Source: Paenibacillus timonensis (GTDB lineage: Bacteria; Bacillota; Bacilli; Paenibacillales; Paenibacillaceae). From it: a stretch of DNA of 64,000 nucleotides. This document shows, piece after piece, positions 51,819 to 61,368 of the stretch (positions within the stretch are counted from its first letter, which is position 1; every line of letters begins with the position of its first letter). The notes beneath the pieces are model-generated. The model was not told the origin of the DNA. It saw only the letters and a list, made by a program, of their open reading frames with translations, and made no database searches. A program made the translations under genes and the position numbers. Where the stretch lies: assembly GCF_022427145.1 (NCBI RefSeq), contig NZ_JAKSXN010000001.1, forward strand, positions 1-64,000, in the 5' to 3' direction.

Positions 51819-51838
51819 CTGTATTACCTACAGTATAA
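51819..51838 (-). promoter_or_regulatory. Toxin-antitoxin promoter/operator
   Basis: CTGTA-TTACC-TACAG (51819-51833) is an inverted repeat 20-35 bases ahead of the antitoxin start, overlapping a TATACT -10 like box on the minus strand. A typical autoregulatory site for a ParD/ParE complex. Confidence 0.45.
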
Positions 51839-51865
51839 ACCACAACCAAATATGTGTGTTATTAT

Positions 51866-52225
51866 TTATGGGTATAGATATTGGTTTTTATAAGTTAGTC
51901 TAGATACTACTTCGTCAATGTCTACAACGGTGAACATAACTCGCAAATAACCGAGGGCGTTTACTGGAGCAGTCCGGTGATCTGATATAGTAGGTGGGGT
52001 AAGAAAACGTGAAAGTTCAAGTCGGCTGTGGCCGTCTGGAGTAACCATCATTGCAATCTCTACGCTCTGAGAACCAAGTCCGGTTACTCGACCAGCCCAT
52101 TCACCTTCGACAGTCGTTCGCCCTTCGAGTTTCAAGCCAATCTCCTCGAAGAAAGAGATTGCGTCATCAAGAGATTCTACAACGATGCCGATATTGTCCA
52201 TCCTTACTAATTTGTTTTTAGTCAT
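51866..52225 (-). CDS. VOC-family protein with shortened C-terminus
   Basis: A 119-residue glyoxalase/bleomycin-resistance-fold protein: VRMDNIGIVVESLDDAISFF, WAGRVTGLGSQSVEIAMM and LELSRFLTPPTISDHRTAPV match full-length VOC proteins of about 145 residues. After VVSRLT the frame reads into AT-rich non-family sequence and stops, so the last two beta strands, carrying a metal ligand, are missing. ATG 52225 after AAGGGAG. Probably inactivated where the toxin-antitoxin pair joined. Confidence 0.7.
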   Translation of the reverse strand: MTKNKLVRMDNIGIVVESLDDAISFFEEIGLKLEGRTTVEGEWAGRVTGLGSQSVEIAMMVTPDGHSRLELSRFLTPPTISDHRTAPVNALGYLRVMFTVVDIDEVVSRLTYKNQYLYP

Positions 52226-52340
52226 AGATTTATCTCCCTTATGGATCATCAATTTATTCTAAATTTTAAATTACTATATCACATTCTGCCATAAATTGAG
52301 TTAAAATAGCGCTATTAATCCAAATAACCGAGGTGAACCG

Positions 52341-52820
52341 ATGATCACAATCAGACCTTTGAAACCCCACGAGTTCGACTTCTTCACGGATATGCACTAC
52401 GAGTCCATACATATTCCACAAGGGAAACCACCAAAACACGAGCTTCTAAACGCTCCGCATCTTAGGAAGTATCATGAAGGTTGGGGTCGCAAAGGAGACC
52501 TGGCTTTAGTAGCTCTGAACGAGGATCAACTTGCGGGGGCGGTATGGTACAGATTATTCGACGAAACGAGTCCAGAATATGGATACGTCGACAGCGAGAC
52601 GCCAGAATTGGGCATCGCCATCCATCCAAATTTTCGGGGGATGGGAATCGGGCGAACCTTGATGAATGAAATCATCAAGCAGGCAACGAGCGAGGGTTAC
52701 CCATCGATTTCCTTGAGCGTCGACCCGCAAAATGCTTCCGCCGTGAAGTTATATCAGCAATTGGGATTTGTCTACTGGGGCGTTTCCGGAACTTCATGGA
52801 CCATGAAACTCGATCTTTAA
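52341..52820 (+). CDS. GNAT acetyltransferase
   Basis: A 159-residue complete GNAT enzyme: IRPLKPHEFDFFTDMHYESI start, acetyl-CoA loop IHPNFRGMGIGRTLMNEI (about 104-121) and SVDPQNASAVKLYQQLGFVY. Start ATG 52341 after GAGGTGA. Substrate unknown. First gene with host-like composition right of the island. Confidence 0.9.
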   Translation: MITIRPLKPHEFDFFTDMHYESIHIPQGKPPKHELLNAPHLRKYHEGWGRKGDLALVALNEDQLAGAVWYRLFDETSPEYGYVDSETPELGIAIHPNFRGMGIGRTLMNEIIKQATSEGYPSISLSVDPQNASAVKLYQQLGFVYWGVSGTSWTMKLDL

Positions 52821-53164
52821 TCCCATTAACGCCCTTTTCCGGGTTCCCAAACGAGTAAGATCCGCCTTAGGCGCGCAGCCTTCGGGCTGGTCTTTACTTT
52901 TCACTACTCAACCTTAATTCGAATCTTTGCCGAATTGCCAAACTTGAACTTCAACGTTGCGGTTCCTTTTCCGCGCAGAAACTAGGCTTCACATAAGCAA
53001 CCATACCCTTCCGCTCCATCATTGGCCGTCTCAACCTCGTACAACTGAACTCACCTTCCTTCATCCCCCTAGTTTTTCCCATCATACTATGTGCTTATGA
53101 ATTTCATATGAAAATCGAACAACTCAATAGATTCACAATTAGTCATAGATCTCATGCCTATTAT
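52821..53164 (+). other. Non-coding stretch upstream of the CGTase promoter
   Basis: No gene is visible. The stretch has mixed composition, a few short inverted repeats (CGCAGCCTTCGGGCTG near 52876) and no ribosome site leading a sensible frame. Confidence 0.5.
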
Positions 53165-53206
53165 TTGACAGATTTGGAACCTTGATATAAAATGAAAGCG
53201 CATCCT
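53165..53206 (+). promoter_or_regulatory. CGTase promoter with overlapping cre-like site
   Basis: TTGACA (53165-53170), a 17-base spacer and TAAAAT (53188-53193) make a near-consensus sigma-A promoter. TGAAAGCGCATCCT (53193-53206) starts in the -10 and spans the start of transcription; its left half fits the CcpA cre consensus. Glucose repression of the CGTase is inferred. Confidence 0.65.
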
Positions 53207-53272
53207 TATTTTGCCATCTCTGTCCACAGAACAAAGTCATGGATGTCGATCCCACAATTTGAGGGCGCTGCT

Positions 53273-53340
53273 TTCCTGATCTCTCCCTATCAGGAACAAC
53301 CCCGTAATCTTCATTTGAAGATTGCGGGGTTGTTTTTTTT
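53273..53340 (+). terminator. Terminator hairpin inside the CGTase leader
   Basis: A small hairpin TCCTGAT/ATCAGGA (53274-53294) is followed by an 18-pair stem (53295-53312 with 53317-53334, one G-T pair) and eight T residues. It stands 85 bases after the promoter and 106 bases before the CGTase start, with no second clear promoter after it. It must therefore be an attenuator, the end of a roughly 135-base RNA, or both. Confidence 0.75.
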
Positions 53341-53445
53341 GCAGCGGGAAAGGAGGAGCTGAAGGTTCATCCAGCGGTTGGCTTGGAGTTCAAATGAAGT
53401 GAGTGTGCAGGAACAGTATAAAAAGCTGGAAAGGTGGTTTGATTG

Positions 53446-55605
53446 ATGAAACCGTTTTTTAAAAAAACGATGATCACCCTGCTTGCTTCCACCTGTCTCT
53501 TTACAGCATGGCTCATCCCATCGATCGCCGTTTCTACAGCAAACGCCGCTCCCGATACGTCGGTCCTGAACAAGCAAAGCTTCTCTACCGATGTGATCTA
53601 TCAGATTGTGACCGACCGCTTCGCGGACGGGGATCCTTCCAACAATCCGTCCGGCGCGGCCTATTCGCCTGGCTGTACGAATCTGAAGCAGTACTGCGGC
53701 GGAGACTGGCGGGGAATCATCAACAAGATCAACGATGGTTATTTTGCCGGAATGGGTATCAGTGCCTTGTGGATCTCTCAGCCGGTAGAGAATATTTACA
53801 GCGTCATCAACTACTCCGGCGTGAACAACACGTCCTATCACGGCTATTGGGCCCGCGATTTCAAGCGGACGAATCCGGCGTTCGGCAGCATGAGCGATTT
53901 TCAGGAGCTAATCAACACGGCTCATGCCAACAACCTCAAGATCATTATTGATTTCGCGCCCAACCATACCTCCCCTGCTTCGGAGACACAACCATCCTTC
54001 GCCGAGAACGGTCGTCTTTACGATAATGGCAACCTGATCTCCGGCTACACCGGGGACACCGACGGAATGTTCCACCATAACCAAGGAACCGATTTCTCCT
54101 CGCTGGAGGATGGCATCTATCGGAATCTCTATGATTTAGCGGATATCAATCACCACAACAACGTGAAGGATACCTATTTTAAAGATGCAATCAAACTCTG
54201 GCTGGATATGGGGATCGACGGCATCCGGGTGGACGCGGTGAAGCATATGCCGGAGGGCTGGCAGAAGAACTGGGTCTCTTTCATTGCAGGATATAATCCG
54301 GTGTTTACCTTCGGGGAATGGTTCCTTGGCGTCGGCGAAAATGATCCCAACAACATCCGCTTCGCCAATGAAACCGGAATGAGTCTGCTAGACTTTCAAT
54401 TCGGGCAAAAAGTCCGGCAGGTCTTCCGCGACAATACGGATACGATGTACGGATTGAATAGCATGCTGACCACGACCGCCGCCAACTATAAGCACGTTCA
54501 TGACCAAGTCACGTTTATCGATAACCATGATATGGATCGCTTTAAGCTAGGCAACAATGACCGCCGCCTGGAGCAAGCGATCGCCTTCACCCTGACGTCA
54601 CGCGGCGTCCCGGCGATCTATTACGGTACGGAGCAATATATGGCAGGTAACGGCGATCCGGCTAACCGTGGTTATATGACCGGCTTCTCGACCACAACCA
54701 CTGCCTATCAAGTCATCGGCAAGCTGGCGCCGCTGCGGAAGTCCAATCCGGCACTCGCTTATGGAAGCACCCAGGAACGCTGGATTAATAACGATGTGTA
54801 TATTTACGAGCGCAAGTTCGGCGGCAGCTCTGCACTAGTCGCGATTAACCGCAGCGCGGCAACCGCCGCCTCGATCACCGGTTTGCAGACCTCCCTACCG
54901 GCCGGTACTTACGCCGATGAGTTAAGCGGACTTCTGAACGGCAACAGCATCACGGTTAGTGCCACGGGCGCCGTGTCCGCCTTCAACCTGCCGGCAGGGG
55001 CTGTCGCCGTATGGCAATTTACAGCTGACGAGACGGCACCGGTAATCGGCAATATCGGAACGGACCTTGGGAAAGCGGGCACGACGCTGACAATCGATGG
55101 CCGAGGCTTTGGCAATGCGAAAGGGAACGTCTACTTCGGCACTACGGCAGTCACCGGCAGCCAGATCTTACAGTGGGAGGATACCCAGATCCAAGTGAAG
55201 GTTCCGGCGATAACGCCCGGACAATATAACATCAAAGTCCGCAACGCATCCTCCGTGGACAGCAACAGCTATAGCAGCTTTAATCTGCTGACAGGGGATC
55301 AAGTATCGGTCCGTTTCATCATTAACAATGCAAGCACGCAATTGGGCGAAAATGTCTACCTTACAGGCAACACGGCCGAACTCGGCAATTGGGATCCGAA
55401 CAAAGCCATCGGTCCGTTCTTTAATCAGATCATCACCACCTATCCGAACTGGTTCTATGATGTCAGCGTGCCGGCCGGAACAACCCTTGAATTTAAGTTT
55501 ATCAAGAAGAACGGTGCCACCGTCACCTGGGAAGGCGGCGCGAACCATAGCTTCACGACGCCAAGCAGCGGGGTCGGCACCGTTCAGGTCAACTGGCAGC
55601 CGTAA
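53446..55605 (+). CDS. cgt: Cyclodextrin glucanotransferase (CGTase)
   Basis: A 719-residue secreted GH13 enzyme that converts starch to cyclodextrins. Signal peptide of about 35 residues ending ANAAPD. Domain A/B has [16 protein letters not shown] (calcium site), the catalytic Asp in [12 protein letters not shown], Glu in FTFGEWFLG and Asp in FIDNHD. The central subsite residue that directs cyclisation is Tyr in [13 protein letters not shown]. Domains C and D follow, then a starch-binding CBM20 (about 617-719: [31 protein letters not shown] end). Very close to Paenibacillus macerans-type enzymes. Start ATG 53446, eight bases after AAAGGTGG; TTG 53443 is less likely. Confidence 0.97.
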   Translation: MKPFFKKTMITLLASTCLFTAWLIPSIAVSTANAAPDTSVLNKQSFSTDVIYQIVTDRFADGDPSNNPSGAAYSPGCTNLKQYCGGDWRGIINKINDGYFAGMGISALWISQPVENIYSVINYSGVNNTSYHGYWARDFKRTNPAFGSMSDFQELINTAHANNLKIIIDFAPNHTSPASETQPSFAENGRLYDNGNLISGYTGDTDGMFHHNQGTDFSSLEDGIYRNLYDLADINHHNNVKDTYFKDAIKLWLDMGIDGIRVDAVKHMPEGWQKNWVSFIAGYNPVFTFGEWFLGVGENDPNNIRFANETGMSLLDFQFGQKVRQVFRDNTDTMYGLNSMLTTTAANYKHVHDQVTFIDNHDMDRFKLGNNDRRLEQAIAFTLTSRGVPAIYYGTEQYMAGNGDPANRGYMTGFSTTTTAYQVIGKLAPLRKSNPALAYGSTQERWINNDVYIYERKFGGSSALVAINRSAATAASITGLQTSLPAGTYADELSGLLNGNSITVSATGAVSAFNLPAGAVAVWQFTADETAPVIGNIGTDLGKAGTTLTIDGRGFGNAKGNVYFGTTAVTGSQILQWEDTQIQVKVPAITPGQYNIKVRNASSVDSNSYSSFNLLTGDQVSVRFIINNASTQLGENVYLTGNTAELGNWDPNKAIGPFFNQIITTYPNWFYDVSVPAGTTLEFKFIKKNGATVTWEGGANHSFTTPSSGVGTVQVNWQP

Positions 55606-55634
55606 GCTCCAGATCCGGGAGCCAGCCAAACCTC

Positions 55635-55677
55635 AACGACCAGCCGGAGATCTCCTCCTCGGCTGGTCGTTCTTTTT
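55635..55677 (+). terminator. Terminator of cgt
   Basis: AACGACCAGCCG (55635-55646) pairs perfectly with CGGCTGGTCGTT (55660-55671), followed by CTTTTT. Confidence 0.9.
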
Positions 55678-55757
55678 CCCCTATAACTCATCGAAACTTT
55701 CTTTCGTTACGCTTACCGCTTTCACCTAAATAGCTAACCCTCTGTTGACTGCCGTGA

Positions 55758-56090
55758 AACATATGCGTCGTTCAACCTGATCTCGTGGTTATTTGCGACA
55801 AAGATCGAATCGACGCCAATGGCAAATATATGGGAACTCCCCAATTGGTCGTTGAAGTGTTATCCCCCTCCACGCGGAGCAAGGACCTCATCAAGAAGCT
55901 GGATTTGTACAGCGTATGTGGCGTGAAAGAATATTGGGTCGTGGATCCGATGAAAGCACTCGTGTTCGTATACGCGCTGGAAGACGGTAATATTGCGGAC
56001 ATGAGCATATTTTCGAACAACGGAGATGGGCATGTGACCTCGCAGCTTTTCCCGAGGTTACAAGTATCGCTCCCGGATTTGTTTGCCTGA
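55758..56090 (+). pseudogene. Uma2-family nuclease-like protein, 5'-truncated
   Basis: About 110 residues of the C-terminal part of the Uma2 (DUF820) PD-(D/E)XK family: VVQPDLVVICDKDRIDANGK with the metal-site Asp, VVEVLSPSTRSKDLIKKLDL with Glu and Lys, and VKEYWVVDP. An in-frame TGA sits at 55755-55757, just before the matching region, and the N-terminal half (about 75 residues) is absent. GTG 55785 has no good ribosome site. A degraded remnant. Confidence 0.75.
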
Positions 56091-56197
56091 TTTAGAAAGC
56101 CTAAGTCGATCCGTTCACGTGAGCCCCTCCCGCTTGCAACCCGCTCGATTCGCACAATCCATAACACAACAAACCTTGTAGTGGAAAGCAGGAGTGA

Positions 56198-56767
56198 TCA
56201 TTGACCATTCTCTCCCGGCGGCAGCTGAATATGACGAAGAAGCAATGTGAAGAGCTGGTCCACCATCTCAGACGGCGAAAACGGCATGCCCTCCTCGACC
56301 CACCATTCCATAAGGCTTACGGCAGCGGAAGCTAGAAACTGCACCTCCACCTCTCTGCTTACGTTAGATGGGATTCCACAGGTATTCAGAAAATCCGAGA
56401 TGCCTTGCCGCATAAAAACCATCATCCGTTCCCGGAATACCGGACTCCCCTTCCCGGTCATTAAGATGGCATAAATCGCCGCATTAGCCCCAAGGAACTC
56501 AAAGGATTGAAGCAGTAGCTCCCTAGACGTAACCGGCGTCATTTCTCCTCCCGGCAGACAACTCTCAACCAATTGCTGTAAATACGTCTCGATGCATTGC
56601 TCCTGCAGGTCGAATTTATCCGTAAAATGCAGATAGACGGTCCCCCGATTGACATTCGCACGTTCGGCGATATCGTTAATGGTCACTTTATCAAAACTCT
56701 TCTCGCCGAGTAGTGCGACGAATGCTTCCATAATCGCCTGCCGCGATTTCATAATTCTGCGATCCAT
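56198..56767 (-). CDS. TetR-family regulator
   Basis: A 189-residue regulator with the TetR helix-turn-helix VTINDIAERANVNRGTVYLHF (residues 28-48) and a C-terminal TetR_C_33-like helical domain (LLQSFEFLGANAAIYAILMT). Start ATG 56767 after AAGGAGG. Divergent from the ApbA-like gene; two GTTGAT-type palindromes lie between them. Confidence 0.92.
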   Translation of the reverse strand: MDRRIMKSRQAIMEAFVALLGEKSFDKVTINDIAERANVNRGTVYLHFTDKFDLQEQCIETYLQQLVESCLPGGEMTPVTSRELLLQSFEFLGANAAIYAILMTGKGSPVFRERMMVFMRQGISDFLNTCGIPSNVSREVEVQFLASAAVSLMEWWVEEGMPFSPSEMVDQLFTLLLRHIQLPPGENGQ

Positions 56768-56817
56768 AGGATTCTCTTACCTCCTTATTCCCCCAAATGA
56801 ACAAAACCTCGCCCATC

Positions 56818-56922
56818 TGTTGATTTATCAACAAATTCGAAGCAAATTAACGATTGATGCCCAACCAACGACAATGCTAAGGTAATTCTATTAAATCATC
56901 GTTGATTATTCAACAAATGTTG
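56818..56922. promoter_or_regulatory. TetR operator palindromes
   Basis: TGTTGAT-TT-ATCAACA (56818-56833) is a perfect 16-base palindrome. GTTGA-TTAT-TCAAC (56901-56914) and CAACA-AA-TGTTG (56911-56922) repeat the same half-sites nearer the ApbA-like gene. Repeated TGTTGA half-sites between divergent genes strongly suggest TetR binding controlling both. Confidence 0.65.
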
Positions 56923-56949
56923 TTTAACGAGAGGAGATGAGAGAGTGGC

Positions 56950-57882
56950 ATGAAGGTATTAGTTTATGGAGCAGGGGTATTAGGCGCCTACCTGGCTCAT
57001 GTCTTGATTTCCGGAGGGAACGACGTTTCAGTATTGGCCCGGGGGGGTCGAGCAGACGAATTTGAGCGTGATGGAATCGTGCTGCGCCATTATTTTCAAC
57101 GAAAAACAACGGTGGATCCGGTTCGCGTCATTCGGACGCTGGAAAAGGACGATATCTATGACCTGATCTTTGTCGTGATGAAATATACGGATTTCCGAGC
57201 GGTGCTTCCGATCATAGCCAGAAACCTAAGCCGTAATCTCGTGTTGGTCGGAAATAATGCAGAAGCTAGGGAAATGCAAACGGAGCTGCTGGAACAAAGC
57301 GAGACGGGGAAAAACATCGCTTTCGGCTTCCAAGTATCCGGCGGCCGCCGGGAACCCGGCCGAACCGTGGTTATTCGCGACCGGGGACAGATGGTACTTG
57401 GCGGATTGGACGGACCGATTTCTTTTCTAGCTGAGCTTAGGCAAGCCTTCGCCAAAACCAGATACAAACTTACCACCCACGAGGATATGGACGCTTGGCT
57501 AAAAAATCATATCGTCCCGATTCTGATGCTAAATTATCTTCCGCAAATCCACGACGGTCAAATGAAGGCAGTTGCTCGCGATGGTAAACTCCTGCGTAAT
57601 GCCGTGGGGGCCATGGACGAAGGCTTCCGCGTGTTGGAGACGCTTGGTTATCCTCTGACCCCTGTCGTTCAAGCCTCGGCTATTCGCAAACACAAGCGGC
57701 TCGTCCAAGGATTCTTGAAAATCTATCACCTGCTTCCGGTCAGCCGGATGATCGACGGCAACTTTGCCGAAGTCGAGGCATTGGCCCGCAAATTTCAAGA
57801 ATGGTCAAAGCAAACCAAGATGAAAACACCCCATTGGGATGAACTGGAGAGACAACTGCGCATGAAAAAGGCTGGCGAATAA
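56950..57882 (+). CDS. ApbA/PanE-family ketopantoate reductase-like protein
   Basis: A 310-residue NADPH-dependent reductase-like protein: Rossmann VLVYGAGVLGAYLAHVLISG (3-22), then a helical C-terminal domain. The family's catalytic Lys in K-x-x-N-x-x is probably the one in AWLKNHIVP. The Glu typical of PanE substrate binding is not obvious. TetR-linked ApbA paralogues are common and usually not the pantothenate enzyme. Start ATG 56950; ribosome site is weak (GAGAGTGG). Confidence 0.85.
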   Translation: MKVLVYGAGVLGAYLAHVLISGGNDVSVLARGGRADEFERDGIVLRHYFQRKTTVDPVRVIRTLEKDDIYDLIFVVMKYTDFRAVLPIIARNLSRNLVLVGNNAEAREMQTELLEQSETGKNIAFGFQVSGGRREPGRTVVIRDRGQMVLGGLDGPISFLAELRQAFAKTRYKLTTHEDMDAWLKNHIVPILMLNYLPQIHDGQMKAVARDGKLLRNAVGAMDEGFRVLETLGYPLTPVVQASAIRKHKRLVQGFLKIYHLLPVSRMIDGNFAEVEALARKFQEWSKQTKMKTPHWDELERQLRMKKAGE

Positions 57883-57891
57883 TCGCCAGCC
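57862..57891 (-). terminator. Terminator of sstT
   Basis: GGCTGGCGA (57870-57878) pairs perfectly with TCGCCAGCC (57883-57891) over ATAA. The minus strand continues TTTTTC. The ApbA-like stop codon lies in the loop. Confidence 0.8.
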
Positions 57892-57899
57892 CCAAGAAT

Positions 57900-59141
57900 T
57901 CAGTCCAAGCTTGCCGTGTTTATAAGCGGCAGCGTCCCTTCCTTGCGTTTCTTGGCGTAGTCCGCCGTGGCCGTGAACAACACGTCGGAGGAAGAGTTCA
58001 GCGCCGTTTCGCACGAATCCTGAACGACCCCGATAATAAAACCCACCCCGACGACCTGCATGGCGATATCGTTGGAGATCCCGAACAAGCTGCACGCGAG
58101 CGGAATGAGCAAGAGCGAGCCGCCGGCCACGCCGGATGCGCCTGCCGCGGAGATCGCCGACAGTACGCTGAGCATCACCGCCGTACCGAAGTCCACCTGG
58201 ATCCCAAGTGTATGGACAGCAGCCAGCGTAAGGACCGAAATCGTTACGGCGGCCCCTGCCATATTGATCGTCGCACCCAGCGGGATCGAGACTGAATAGG
58301 TGTCCTTGTTCAGCCCCAATTTTTCGCACAAACGCATATTTACCGGAATATTCGCCGCCGAGCTTCGCGTGAAGAACGCCGTAATTCCGCTATCTCTCAA
58401 ACAGGTCAAAACCAGTGGATACGGATTGCGGCGAATTTTGACGTAGACGATCAATGGGTTCACGATCAGCGCGATAAACAACATGCACCCGACCAGCACG
58501 AGCAGCAGCTTGCCGTAATCCAGCAAGGAGGCCAGGCCGCTCACCGTAATGGATTCGAACACGAGCCCCAGGATCCCGAACGGAGCCAGTTGAATGACCC
58601 ATTTGACGACTTGTGATACGGCGTCGGACGCCTGCGTGAGCAGGTTTTTCGTCTGATCGTTTGCTCCCTTCAAAGCTAACCCGAGCAGAATCGCCCAAGC
58701 CAGGATGCCGATATAATTGGCATTCATCAATGCACGAACCGGATTGTCCACTACGTTAAGCAGTAATCCCTTTAGAACTTCGACGATGCCTCCGGGCGGG
58801 GTCAAACCTTCGGTCCCCCCTGCCAGGGATAAGCTGACCGGAAACAGAAAACTTGCTGCCACGGCGCTTGCCCCAGCCAGAAACGTACTGATCCCGTACA
58901 AGATCAATATCGATTTCATGTTGGTTTGACGCCCTTTTTGGTGGCTGGCGATCGCAGCCATAACCAGCAGCAATACCAGAACCGGCGCGACGGCCTTCAA
59001 AGCGGATACGAACAGCGTTCCGAGCAACGCAATCCCGCTAGCCTCCGGGACAATCAACGCCACCAGGATGCCGACCCCTAATCCCGCTAAGATTCGTTTG
59101 ACAAGACTGATTTGATTCCATTTGAGTAGAATTGCCTTCAT
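57900..59141 (-). CDS. sstT: Serine/threonine sodium symporter SstT
   Basis: A 413-residue dicarboxylate/amino-acid:cation symporter family protein with eight helices and two re-entrant hairpins. Motifs: [20 protein letters not shown] in the serine-rich hairpin region, [20 protein letters not shown] and [20 protein letters not shown]. These agree with SstT, which imports Ser and Thr with sodium. Start ATG 59141 after GGGGGAG. Confidence 0.93.
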   Translation of the reverse strand: MKAILLKWNQISLVKRILAGLGVGILVALIVPEASGIALLGTLFVSALKAVAPVLVLLLVMAAIASHQKGRQTNMKSILILYGISTFLAGASAVAASFLFPVSLSLAGGTEGLTPPGGIVEVLKGLLLNVVDNPVRALMNANYIGILAWAILLGLALKGANDQTKNLLTQASDAVSQVVKWVIQLAPFGILGLVFESITVSGLASLLDYGKLLLVLVGCMLFIALIVNPLIVYVKIRRNPYPLVLTCLRDSGITAFFTRSSAANIPVNMRLCEKLGLNKDTYSVSIPLGATINMAGAAVTISVLTLAAVHTLGIQVDFGTAVMLSVLSAISAAGASGVAGGSLLLIPLACSLFGISNDIAMQVVGVGFIIGVVQDSCETALNSSSDVLFTATADYAKKRKEGTLPLINTASLD

Positions 59142-59237
59142 GTTTCTCCCCCGTTAGCTCATGATGTCGCATCAATGCATAGCGATATTATACCACGCAT
59201 CATGGACACTTGTCCTCCCGGTGGAAACATTTGTGCG

Positions 59238-60383
59238 TTACTGTTCACAGATATCCGCGGAATCGGGGGCAAGGGCCTTTTCAAGGCGGTAGTTCTCCAA
59301 ACGGATCTCCGTCTCCCGTCCTAACATCATTTGGGCCAGCTGCGCGCCGATATACGGCCCCATCGTTAATCCCGAAGCCCCTAAGCCGTTCGCCGCAAAA
59401 ATCCCCTCCCATCCGGGCAGCGCCCCGAATACCGGAAGAAAATCAGGCGTGAATGGACGAAAACCCACTCTCACTTCCAAGAAGCTGCCGTCCGCCAATC
59501 CCGGCGCTACGACCAACGCCTTGTTGATCACCTCATGCAAACCGCCCGCCGTCACGCGGGTATCATAGCCGGGTGGATCGTTTTCGTGCGTGGCGCCGAT
59601 CACGATACGGCCATCGTCAAACGCCAGGATGTACTGATCGCCCGGCGGCATGACGACAGGCCAGCGTTCCGTCGAAATCCCCGGCAGCGCTAAATGAACG
59701 ATCTGCGCTTTCTGGTAGGAGACCTGGAACTCCGCCCCCAGCGGAGCAAGTACCTGCCGGGCCCATGCCCCGGCGCAAACAGCAACGGCATCGGCGCCAA
59801 TCTCTTCCGCGCCGACGCGCACCCCGGTCACGGCTGAGCCGTCGTGAAGGAGCGAAGCCTCGCCTCGCACCAAGACCGCGCCGTGCCGGACCGCCGCCCT
59901 CAAGAGCGACTCGCGGAGCGCGTGCCCGTCGACGCGGGCGGCACCGCCCACATAAAGAGCGTAGAACCCCTCATCAAGCGGAGGAAAACGCCGCTTGACT
60001 TCGCCCGGTTCGAGCAACTGAATTTCGCCCATCTCCGGGGCCTCTTTTTTTCGCTCGACGGCGAGCTTCTCCAAAGCAGCGAGTTTCTCGCGCTCCCGGT
60101 GGAGGCGAAGCGCCCCAACTCGAGCATAGCCGGTATCGCGCTCCCCCTCGATCTCCAGCTCTTTGATCAGAGGTCCATAGTAACGGGCCCCAGCTCGGGC
60201 CAGGGCATACCAGTCCTGATTGCGCCGCTGCGAAATCCACGGGCAGATGATTCCCGCCGCGGCGTCGGTAGCTTGTCCCGGAACCCCGCGGTCGACGACC
60301 GTCACCTCCGCTCCAAGCTTGGCTAACTGATAAGCCGTTGAAGCGCCCAGAATCCCGGAGCCGATTACGATATACTTTTTCAC
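59238..60383 (-). CDS. FAD-dependent amino-acid oxidase/dehydrogenase (DAO family)
   Basis: A 381-residue flavoprotein: FAD-binding IVIGSGILGASTAYQLAKLG (5-24), DRGVPGQATDAAAGIICPWI, central substrate domain and the C-terminal GFRPFTPDFLPVFG and ANGLGASGLTMGP. It belongs with D-amino-acid dehydrogenase/glycine oxidase-like proteins; substrate not predictable. GTG 60383 follows GGGAGG. High GC in the middle region. Confidence 0.88.
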   Translation of the reverse strand: MKKYIVIGSGILGASTAYQLAKLGAEVTVVDRGVPGQATDAAAGIICPWISQRRNQDWYALARAGARYYGPLIKELEIEGERDTGYARVGALRLHREREKLAALEKLAVERKKEAPEMGEIQLLEPGEVKRRFPPLDEGFYALYVGGAARVDGHALRESLLRAAVRHGAVLVRGEASLLHDGSAVTGVRVGAEEIGADAVAVCAGAWARQVLAPLGAEFQVSYQKAQIVHLALPGISTERWPVVMPPGDQYILAFDDGRIVIGATHENDPPGYDTRVTAGGLHEVINKALVVAPGLADGSFLEVRVGFRPFTPDFLPVFGALPGWEGIFAANGLGASGLTMGPYIGAQLAQMMLGRETEIRLENYRLEKALAPDSADICEQ

Positions 60384-60482
60384 GCTTCAACCTCCCTTTC
60401 TCCCATTATAGTTTAAGTTGAAACCATTAGGGCAAACCTGCGTAACATCCTGTATCGGTTCAAAAATAAGGAGGACTCACGT

Positions 60483-60794
60483 ATGATTATGACCACAACC
60501 CAATCCATCGAAGGCTCGCCGGTAAGACAATACATCGGGATCGTCACCGGAGAAGTCATCATGGGGGCCAACGTCGTCCGCGATTTTCTGGCCTCGATTA
60601 CCGATATCGTCGGCGGACGTTCGGGCGCTTATGAGAACAAGCTCCAGGAAGCCAGGGATACCGCGTTCGCGGAAATGAACGAGAAAGCTTCACGTCTCGG
60701 AGCCAACGCCATTATCGGCGTCGATATCGATTATGAGGTGATTCGCGAAGGGATGCTGATGGTTTCCGTCAGCGGAACCGCCGTCGTCGTATAA
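60483..60794 (+). CDS. YbjQ-family (DUF74) protein
   Basis: A 103-residue YbjQ protein: [11 protein letters not shown] start, [40 protein letters not shown] and GVDIDYEVI. Pentameric beta-alpha fold of unknown function, sometimes called heavy-metal-binding. Start ATG 60483 after AAGGAGGAC. Confidence 0.93.
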   Translation: MIMTTTQSIEGSPVRQYIGIVTGEVIMGANVVRDFLASITDIVGGRSGAYENKLQEARDTAFAEMNEKASRLGANAIIGVDIDYEVIREGMLMVSVSGTAVVV

Positions 60795-60820
60795 TCGAAT
60801 CCTCACCTCACGCGCAGGAT

Positions 60821-60860
60821 GAAAAACCAAAAACCCGCGAATGCGGGTTTTTGGTTTTTC
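60821..60860. terminator. Strong bidirectional terminator
   Basis: An 18-base perfect stem, GAAAAACCAAAAACCCGC (60821-60838) with its complement at 60843-60860, separates convergent ybjQ and GNAT genes and gives T runs on both strands. Confidence 0.9.
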
Positions 60861-60878
60861 CGGGATAGAAGCTCCCGT

Positions 60879-61337
60879 TTATATCGCTTTTGTCATAAAC
60901 ACACTGTTAGGATCCTCTGCATAATCCGCAAAGGGTTCGCAATACGTGAATCCGAAGCTTTCGTAAAGCCTGCGGGCCGGGACGAAAGCCTCCATGGACC
61001 CTGTCTCGAGGCTGACCCGCCGATAACCGCGCCGTGCCGCCTCCTCGAGGAGATACGCGAGCACTTGTCTGGCTACGCCTTTTCCCCGATGCGGGATCGA
61101 GGTTCGCATCGATTTGACCTCGCCATGCTCGCCATCCAGCTCCTTAAGCGCACCGCATCCCACGAGTTCGCCGTCGATCCAAGCGCTCCAGAACGTAACG
61201 TCAGACTTCTTTAATCCGTCCACATTTAATGCGTGGATGCTTTCGGGCGGAGAGGTTTCAGCCATATTCGCCAAATGCTCGCCGATAAATGCCCTAATTT
61301 CGGGTCCGCTCAAATCATCTAGTTTGATGGTTAACAA
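60879..61337 (-). CDS. GNAT acetyltransferase
   Basis: A 152-residue GNAT: LTIKLDDLSGPEIRAFIGEH start, RTSIPHRGKGVARQVLAYLL acetyl-CoA loop, SLETGSMEAFVPARRLYESF and FGFTYCEPF, with a PNSVFMTKAI end typical of a group of small-molecule GNATs. The start was set at TTG 61337 because the only good ribosome site, GGGGGAGGGA, lies 9-10 bases upstream; ATG 61361 would put that site inside the gene, and GTG 61346 is too close. Confidence 0.85.
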   Translation of the reverse strand: MLTIKLDDLSGPEIRAFIGEHLANMAETSPPESIHALNVDGLKKSDVTFWSAWIDGELVGCGALKELDGEHGEVKSMRTSIPHRGKGVARQVLAYLLEEAARRGYRRVSLETGSMEAFVPARRLYESFGFTYCEPFADYAEDPNSVFMTKAI

Positions 61338-61368
61338 CCGGCTCACTCCCTCCCCCGGCATAGATTGG

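Noticed and set aside
48751-52320. The AT-rich island as a prophage or conjugative element
   Set aside because: No integrase, phage structural, replication or conjugation genes and no tRNA attachment site; the repeated elements between single genes fit a cassette array better.
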